Made by a program: the position numbers and the translations under genes. Under the pieces are notes generated by a model that had not been told where the DNA came from, made no database searches, and was given only the letters and a program-made list of their open reading frames with translations. A stretch of 64,000 nt of DNA from Pseudoxanthomonas helianthi (GTDB lineage Bacteria > Pseudomonadota > Gammaproteobacteria > Xanthomonadales > Xanthomonadaceae). The stretch spans positions 413 to 64,412 of the forward strand of contig NZ_JAGKTC010000001.1 of assembly GCF_017939625.1 (NCBI RefSeq), given 5' to 3'. This document shows, one piece after another, positions 58,780-64,000 of this stretch (position 1 is the stretch's first letter; each line of letters begins with the position of its first letter).

Positions 58780-60447
58780 TTACAGCATCGGTAGCTTGAG
58801 GCCCTGCTCCTTCGCGCACTGCTGCGCGATCTCGTAACCCGCGTCGGCATGGCGCATCACGCCCGTGCCAGGGTCGTTCCACAACACGCGGGCGAGGCGT
58901 TTGTCGGCGGCCTCCGTGCCGTCGCAGACGATGACCACGCCGCTGTGTTGCGAATAGCCCATGCCGACGCCGCCGCCATGGTGCAGCGAGACCCAGGTCG
59001 CGCCGCCGGCCACGTTGAGCATCGCGTTGAGCAGCGGCCAGTCGGACACGGCATCGCTACCGTCGCGCATGGCTTCGGTTTCGCGGTTCGGCGAGGCGAC
59101 GCTGCCGCTGTCGAGGTGGTCGCGACCGATTACCACCGGCGCCTTCAGCTCGCCGTTGCGCACCATCTCGTTGAACGCCAGTCCCAGCTTGTGGCGCTGG
59201 CCCAGGCCGACCCAGCAGATGCGCGCCGGCAGTCCCTGGAAACTGATGCGTTCGCGCGCCATGTCCAGCCAGTTGTGCAGGTGCGCGTCGTCGGGAATCA
59301 GTTCCTTCACCTTCGCATCGGTCTTGTAGATGTCCTCCGGGTCGCCGCTCAACGCGACCCAGCGGAACGGACCGACACCGCGGCAGAACAGCGGGCGCAC
59401 GTAGGCCGGGACGAAGCCGGGGAAGTCGAACGCGTTCGCGCAGCCTTCGTCCTTGGCCATCTGGCGGATGTTGTTGCCGTAATCGACGGTGGGAATGCCC
59501 TGCGCATGGAAGGCCAGCATCGCCTCGACGTGCACGCGCATCGACTTCTTCGCCGCATCGCGGACCTTGTCGGGATCGGCTTTCTGTTCGTCCAGCCATT
59601 GTTCGACCGTCCAGCCGATCGGCAGGTAACCGTGCACCGGATCGTGCGCGGAGGTCTGGTCGGTGACGCAGTCCGGCTTGACTCCGCGCCGCACCAGTTC
59701 CGGCAGGATCTCCGCCGCGTTTCCAAGCAGGGCGATCGACTTGGCTTGGCCGGCTTGCGTGTACTTCGCGATGCGGCCCAGCGCGTCGTCGATATCGCTG
59801 GCCTGTTCGTCGACGTAACGCGTCTTCAGGCGGAAATCGATGCTGCTCTGCCGGCACTCGATGTTCAGCGAACACGCGCCGGCCAGCGACGCCGCCAGCG
59901 GCTGCGCGCCGCCCATGCCGCCGAGGCCGGCGGTGAGTATCCACTTGCCGCGCAGACTGCCGCCGTAGTTTTGGCGGCCCATCTCGACGAAGGTCTCGTA
60001 GGTGCCCTGCACGATGCCCTGCGAGCCGATGTAGATCCATGACCCTGCGGTCATCTGCCCGTACATCATCAGGCCCTTGCGGTCGAGCTCGTTGAAGTGT
60101 TCCCAGGTCGCCCAGTGCGGTACGAGGTTGGAGTTCGCCAGCAGCACGCGCGGCGCGTCCGGATGGCTGGGGAACACGCCGACCGGCTTGCCGGACTGGA
60201 CCAGCAGGGTTTCGTCGTCGCCGAGGGTCTTCAGGGTTTCCAGGATCCGATCGAAACAGCCCCAGTCGCGCGCGGCGCGGCCGATGCCGCCGTACACCAC
60301 CAGGTCTTCCGGACGCTCGGCCACTTCCGCGTCGAGATTGTTCTGCAGCATGCGGAACGGGGCCTCGGTCAGCCAGGAGCGGCAGCTGAGCTGGTTGCCG
60401 CGCGGCGCGCGGATGACGCGGGACGGATCGTGACGCGGGTCGGACAT
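58780..60447 (-). CDS. hutU: Urocanate hydratase
   Basis: A 555-aa urocanase, converting urocanate to imidazolonepropionate with NAD+ as electrophile in histidine degradation. Conserved segments include [16 protein letters not shown]-type [18 protein letters not shown], the glycine-rich [38 protein letters not shown] and the catalytic-cysteine region [15 protein letters not shown]. Full length. It heads the leftward operon, 4 nt before the S15 hydrolase gene. The other hut genes (hutH, hutI, hutG) are not adjacent here. Confidence 0.95.
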   Translation of the reverse strand: MSDPRHDPSRVIRAPRGNQLSCRSWLTEAPFRMLQNNLDAEVAERPEDLVVYGGIGRAARDWGCFDRILETLKTLGDDETLLVQSGKPVGVFPSHPDAPRVLLANSNLVPHWATWEHFNELDRKGLMMYGQMTAGSWIYIGSQGIVQGTYETFVEMGRQNYGGSLRGKWILTAGLGGMGGAQPLAASLAGACSLNIECRQSSIDFRLKTRYVDEQASDIDDALGRIAKYTQAGQAKSIALLGNAAEILPELVRRGVKPDCVTDQTSAHDPVHGYLPIGWTVEQWLDEQKADPDKVRDAAKKSMRVHVEAMLAFHAQGIPTVDYGNNIRQMAKDEGCANAFDFPGFVPAYVRPLFCRGVGPFRWVALSGDPEDIYKTDAKVKELIPDDAHLHNWLDMARERISFQGLPARICWVGLGQRHKLGLAFNEMVRNGELKAPVVIGRDHLDSGSVASPNRETEAMRDGSDAVSDWPLLNAMLNVAGGATWVSLHHGGGVGMGYSQHSGVVIVCDGTEAADKRLARVLWNDPGTGVMRHADAGYEIAQQCAKEQGLKLPML

Positions 60448-60518
60448 GGAAACGGCACCTTGCTGTTCGATGCGGCATTATCGCAGGCCTGTCCCCTGCC
60501 CGTGGCCCGAGGTTCGCC

Positions 60519-61250
60519 ATGACCCTGAATTTCCTGCGCGGCGCATTGGCCCTGCTGTTGTGCGGCGCGGTGTCCGCGGCGGCCGCCGCTCCTTCGCGCG
60601 TGCTGATCTTCAGCAAGACCGCCGGTTTTCGCCACGAATCCATTCCGGTCGCGGTTGCTGCGCTGCAGCGGCTGGCCGCGCAACAGATGATGGACGCCGA
60701 CACCAGCGAGGATGCGGGCGTGTTCACTGCGGAGCGGCTGTCGCGCTACGGCGCGGTGGTTTTCGTCAGCACCACCGGCGACGTGCTCGACGACGCGCAG
60801 CAGCGTGCGCTGCAGGATTTCATCGAGGAAGGCGGCGGCTTCGTCGGCGTGCATGCCGCGGCCGATACCGAATACGACTGGCCGTGGTACGGCAGGCTGG
60901 TGGGCGCATGGTTCCGCAACCACCCGCCCGGGCTGCAGACCACGCGCGTGCGCTTCGTCCAGGACGGCATCGCCGCGCAGGGCCGCGAATGGCAGGTCAC
61001 CGACGAGATCTACAACTACCGGGACAATCCGCGTGGCCGCGTGCGCGTGCTGGCCACGGTGCAGGAAGCCGATTACGCCGGCGGCACCATGGGCGCGGAC
61101 CACCCGATTGCGTGGTGCCACGAGTCGCGGCGTGGCCGCGCCTGGTACACCGGGCTGGGCCACGACGCGAAGCTGTACGCAGACCCGGTGTTCCTGCGCC
61201 ACCTGGCCCGCGGACTGCGCTACGCGACGCGGCTTTCCGAAGACTGCTGA
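60519..61250 (+). CDS. Secreted ThuA-domain protein
   Basis: A 243-aa exported protein with signal peptide (LLLCGAVSAAAAA). The ThuA-like flavodoxin/amidotransferase fold is visible as RVLIFSKTAGFRHESIPVAVAALQRLA, DAGVFTAERLSRYGAVVFVSTTGDVL, GGGFVGVHAAADTEYDWPWYGRLVGAWFRNHP and HPIAWCHESRRGRAWYTGLGHDAKLYADPVFLRHLARGLRYA. The family is linked to sugar utilisation or carbohydrate binding, without a proven reaction. It is convergent with the SnoaL-like gene, 4 nt away, and divergent from hutU. Confidence 0.88.
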   Translation: MTLNFLRGALALLLCGAVSAAAAAPSRVLIFSKTAGFRHESIPVAVAALQRLAAQQMMDADTSEDAGVFTAERLSRYGAVVFVSTTGDVLDDAQQRALQDFIEEGGGFVGVHAAADTEYDWPWYGRLVGAWFRNHPPGLQTTRVRFVQDGIAAQGREWQVTDEIYNYRDNPRGRVRVLATVQEADYAGGTMGADHPIAWCHESRRGRAWYTGLGHDAKLYADPVFLRHLARGLRYATRLSEDC

Positions 61251-61254
61251 GCGC

Positions 61255-61791
61255 TCAGATTTCCGCCGGGCATTGATCGCGGCGGCCGGCTTCGAACGCC
61301 TGCACCGCCGCGGCGTTCGCGGGCCTCGGCGGTTGCACGCCACCATCGAAGACCACGCGCCATGCGCCATCGCCACCGCGCTGCCATACCGAGCCGAAGC
61401 GCCTCAGGCGCACGCCGCCATCCTTCGGATCGCGGTACAGCCCCGGACCACTGGAATGCGCGGTGCGGCCATCGGGCGCCAGCGACACCTGGTCCGGGTA
61501 CCAGCGCAGTTCCAGCGCGCTGCCGTCGATGATGCCCTTCCACTCGGCGACGATGGCCTCGCGCCCGCGCGTGCGGCGCGGTCCGCCGACGCCGAATACG
61601 GCGCTCGCATCGACATGCTCGGCGAACGCCCCGGCGTCGTGGTCGGCGACCGAACGGGCGAAGCCCAGCTCGCGTTTCCACACTTCGCAACGCGGGTCGC
61701 CCTTGTCCGCCGACGCCTGCGCCCATGCCGCGGAGGCGACGAACAGCGGGGCGCAAAGGCCCGCGACGACGATGCCATGCAGTCCTGTCAT
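61255..61791 (-). CDS. Secreted SnoaL/NTF2-like protein
   Basis: A 178-aa exported protein with signal peptide (VVAGLCAPLFVASAAWAQA) and an NTF2-like fold: CEVWKRELGFARSVADHDAGAFAEHVDASAVFGVGGPRRTRGREAIVAEWKGIIDGSALELRWYPDQVSLAPDGRTAHSSG, then WQRGGDGAWRVVFDGG, as in DUF4440-type proteins. These bind small ligands, and some are isomerases. The C-terminal tail contains one Cys. No operon partner; it is convergent with ThuA and divergent from the phosphodiesterase. Confidence 0.82.
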   Translation of the reverse strand: MTGLHGIVVAGLCAPLFVASAAWAQASADKGDPRCEVWKRELGFARSVADHDAGAFAEHVDASAVFGVGGPRRTRGREAIVAEWKGIIDGSALELRWYPDQVSLAPDGRTAHSSGPGLYRDPKDGGVRLRRFGSVWQRGGDGAWRVVFDGGVQPPRPANAAAVQAFEAGRRDQCPAEI

Positions 61792-61852
61792 GCAAGGTTC
61801 TCCGGTTTCTGCGAAGCTTGCGGCCTACGATTCGACGCCATTCCCTTCGCCG

Positions 61853-63091
61853 ATGCGCCTGCCATTCGTCAGGGTCGCGTGGCTGGCCTGCCTGTCGCTG
61901 CTCGCCGCCTGCGCTACCCCGCCCCGCTCCGCCGCCCAACCGCCCGCTTCCGTACTGCTGGTTTCCATCGACGGCCTGCGTGCCGACTACCTCCAGCGCG
62001 GGCTGACTCCGAACCTGTCGCGCCTCGCCAGCGAAGGCGTGCGCGCGCAGTGGATGAACCCTTCGTACCCGGCGCTGACCTTCCCCAACCACTACGCCAT
62101 CGTCACCGGGCTACGGCCGGACCACCACGGCATCATCCACAACAGCATGAGCGATGCGGAACTCGGCACATTCAAGCTGTCCGACCGCGATGCGGTCGGC
62201 GACGCGCGCTGGTGGGGCGGTGAACCGATCTGGATCGGCGCGATGAAGTCGGGCCAGCGGGCCGCGACGCTGTTCTGGCCGGGCAGCGAGGCGCCGATCG
62301 GCGGCGTGCATCCGACCTATTGGAAGCCCTACGACGAAACCGTCAGCTACGACGCACGCGTCGACCAGGTGCTGGCCTGGCTGTCGGAACCTGCGGCGAC
62401 GCGGCCGCGCGTGGCGACGCTGTATTTCGACCACGTCGATCACGAAGGCCACGACCACGGACCGGATTCTCCGCAGGTGCGCGACGCGCTGGTCGAGGCG
62501 GACAAGGCCATCGGCCGCCTGGTCGACGGGCTGGATTCGCGCGGACTCGGCGACCGCGTCGACCTGATCGTCGTTTCCGACCACGGCATGGCCACGGTCG
62601 CACCGGACCACGTGGTCGCCATCGAGGACATGGCGTCGGTCGAGGAAGCGAAAGTCGCGTCGGTGGGACAGGTGATCGGCATCAACCCGAACCCGGGTTT
62701 CGAAGCGCGGGTCGAGAAGAAGCTGCTGGGCGCGCACGACCATTACGACTGCTGGCGCAAGGGCGAGTTGCCGGCGCGCTGGCATTACGGCACGCATCCG
62801 CGCGTGCCGGCCATCGTCTGCCAGATGCACGAGGGCTGGGACGCCCTGCCGCGCGCCCAGATCGCCAGGCGCAAGGCCGGCGCGACCCGCGGTTCGCACG
62901 GCTACGACCCGGCCTTGCCCTCGATGCGCGCGATCTTCATCGCCAAGGGCCCTTCGTTCCGGCAAGGCGTGGTCCTGCCCGCGTTCGACAACGTCGACGT
63001 GTATCCGTTGCTGGCGAAGCTGGCCGGGGTGGCGCCGGCGCCGAACGACGGCAATCCGCAGACCCTGTTGCCGGCATTGAAAGCCCCCTGA
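61853..63091 (+). CDS. ENPP-like lipoprotein phosphodiesterase
   Basis: A 412-aa lipoprotein (LACLSLLAAC, lipobox at 15-18) of the nucleotide pyrophosphatase/phosphodiesterase (alkaline-phosphatase superfamily) type. SVLLVSIDGLRADYLQ gives the first metal Asp, NPSYPALTFPNHYAIVTGLRPDHHGI the catalytic Thr with PNHY, and LYFDHVDHEGHDHGPDS and VVSDHGMATV the further metal ligands. HDHYDCWRKGELPARWHYGTHPRVPAIVCQ resembles the insert of the ENPP family. It would hydrolyse nucleotides or phosphodiesters in the periplasm. Monocistronic. Confidence 0.9.
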   Translation: MRLPFVRVAWLACLSLLAACATPPRSAAQPPASVLLVSIDGLRADYLQRGLTPNLSRLASEGVRAQWMNPSYPALTFPNHYAIVTGLRPDHHGIIHNSMSDAELGTFKLSDRDAVGDARWWGGEPIWIGAMKSGQRAATLFWPGSEAPIGGVHPTYWKPYDETVSYDARVDQVLAWLSEPAATRPRVATLYFDHVDHEGHDHGPDSPQVRDALVEADKAIGRLVDGLDSRGLGDRVDLIVVSDHGMATVAPDHVVAIEDMASVEEAKVASVGQVIGINPNPGFEARVEKKLLGAHDHYDCWRKGELPARWHYGTHPRVPAIVCQMHEGWDALPRAQIARRKAGATRGSHGYDPALPSMRAIFIAKGPSFRQGVVLPAFDNVDVYPLLAKLAGVAPAPNDGNPQTLLPALKAP

Positions 63092-63157
63092 ACGTCGCCC
63101 GGCATTGATGTCCGAAAACGGTTAGTCCGGCCCGGATGCCGGTGCTAGCCTGCACCC

Positions 63158-64000
63158 ATGACATCCCCCGCCCATTCCGTCTTGCCCGATCCGCAGGTCT
63201 GCGAGGAAGCGCGGCGCAGCCGCGACGCACGCTTCGACGGCCTGTTCTTCGTCGCCGTCACCAGCACGCGGATCTACTGCCGGCCGATGTGCCCCGCGCC
63301 TTCGCCGAAACCGCGCAACGTGGTGTATTACCCGAACGCCGCCGCCGCGGAATCGGCGGGCTTCCGCCCATGCCTGCGTTGCCGGCCGGAGCTCGCGCCC
63401 GGCGACGGCACCTGGCGGCGCGGCGACGAAACCGTGGCGCGCGCATTGAAGCTGATCGACCAGGGCGCCCTGGCCGAACGCCCGCTGGCGGAACTCGCGC
63501 AATCGCTAGGCTTGGGCGAGCGCCAGTTGCGCCGCCTGTTCAACGAGCGCCTGGGCGCCAGTCCGGTCGGGGTCCATGCGACGCGACGGCTGCTGTTCGC
63601 CAAGCAATTGCTGACCGAAACGCGGTTGCCGATCACCCAGGTCGCACTGGCCGCCGGCTACGGCAGCCTGACCCGGTTCAACACCACGTTCCGCGACGCC
63701 TACCGTATGGCGCCGCGCGACCTGCGCAAGCGCGACGCCGCGGCGCGCGACGAAGGCCTGTCGCTGCGGCTGGGTTATCGCCCGCCCTATGATTTCGACG
63801 CGATGCTGGATTTCCTGCGCGGTCGCGCCCTGCCCGGGGTCGAGCACGTCGACGACGAAAGCTACATGCGCGTGATCGGCACGCCCGCCGCACCCGGCTG
63901 GCTGCGGGTGAGCCGCGCCGACGCCAGGGCCGGCGAGCATGCGCTGTCGCTGGAACTGCATGGCGCCGCGCCGGGCGAATTGCTCGGCATCGTGCAGCGC
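63158..64000 (+). CDS. Ada-AraC-AlkA type DNA repair protein (truncated by window end)
   Basis: At least 281 residues, running off the right edge. An Ada-type zinc domain (C41, C45, C72, C75 in YCRPMC and CLRCRPE) senses methylphosphotriesters. An AraC-type HTH follows (DQGALAERPLAELAQSLGLGERQLRRLFNERLGASPVGVHATRRLLFAKQLL). The last part (RLGYRPPYDFDAMLDFLRGRALPGVEHVDDESYMRVIG) is the AlkA N-terminal domain, so the full protein is expected to be a fused regulator and 3-methyladenine glycosylase. The catalytic HhH-GPD half lies outside the window. Confidence 0.9.
   Translation, partial: MTSPAHSVLPDPQVCEEARRSRDARFDGLFFVAVTSTRIYCRPMCPAPSPKPRNVVYYPNAAAAESAGFRPCLRCRPELAPGDGTWRRGDETVARALKLIDQGALAERPLAELAQSLGLGERQLRRLFNERLGASPVGVHATRRLLFAKQLLTETRLPITQVALAAGYGSLTRFNTTFRDAYRMAPRDLRKRDAAARDEGLSLRLGYRPPYDFDAMLDFLRGRALPGVEHVDDESYMRVIGTPAAPGWLRVSRADARAGEHALSLELHGAAPGELLGIVQR

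Overview
The window is high-GC Gammaproteobacterial chromosome, most likely from the Lysobacteraceae/Xanthomonadaceae (Lysobacter, Luteimonas, Thermomonas or Stenotrophomonas-like). This assignment is inferred from protein content: an orphan ExeA/ExeB (GspA/GspB) pair, DUF885 and M1 metallopeptidases, a short sigma factor next to a characteristic MEPDELKSAWQ membrane protein, intracellular PHA depolymerase, HemJ, RraA, LpxR-type deacylase, GTAG-headed REP elements and many 4-nt gene overlaps. No rRNA, tRNA, CRISPR array or IS element was seen.

Layout. 1-1.7 kb: four small unrelated genes separated by attC-like sequences, which looks like the decayed end of a chromosomal integron cassette array. 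1.9-6.7 kb: a lower-GC island read leftward, holding an HlyD-type adaptor, two tiny double-glycine-leader peptides (48 and 50 aa), a perfect hairpin, a small membrane protein and a C39 peptidase ABC exporter, with a divergent XRE regulator. It reads as a complete two-peptide bacteriocin/microcin locus and is the main novelty of the window. 6.8-9.8 kb: a 999-aa autotransporter. 10-16 kb: acetyltransferase, HemJ, methyltransferase, PHA depolymerase, a PadR/HAAS envelope-sensing pair, and a TetR pair whose operator lies in the promoter spacer. 16-31 kb: secreted hydrolases and peptidases (peptidyl-prolyl isomerase, two SGNH hydrolases, DUF2785, DUF885, M1 peptidase), an ABC exporter coupled to RraA, LpxR and DUF72. 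31-45 kb: Pr6Pr membrane protein, GspA-GspB, RluF coupled to a GGDEF/EAL protein, a DEAD-box helicase, an EEP-family phosphatase/nuclease, a sigma factor unit, an S4 protein, a ClpP-like lipoprotein and an MFS permease. 45-56 kb: MATE transporter, DUF1697, GH16 glucanase, GNAT, and two paralogous cadherin-like/PQQ-type sugar dehydrogenase lipoproteins flanking a metallo-beta-lactamase-fold hydrolase. 54.4-60.4 kb: a tightly packed leftward operon hutU - S15 hydrolase - GNAT - ATP-grasp - FrnE-like DsbA. 60.5-64 kb: ThuA, SnoaL-like, a phosphodiesterase and an Ada/AlkA-type DNA repair protein cut by the window end.

Two copies of a ~200-bp structured repeat (31.35 and 45.29 kb) end in a long hairpin that shows compensatory changes, and several GTAG-type REP/BIME elements occupy the intergenic spaces. 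Starts were chosen from visible ribosome-binding sites and from 4-nt ATGA/GTGA overlaps; functions are inferred by family recognition, without database searches.
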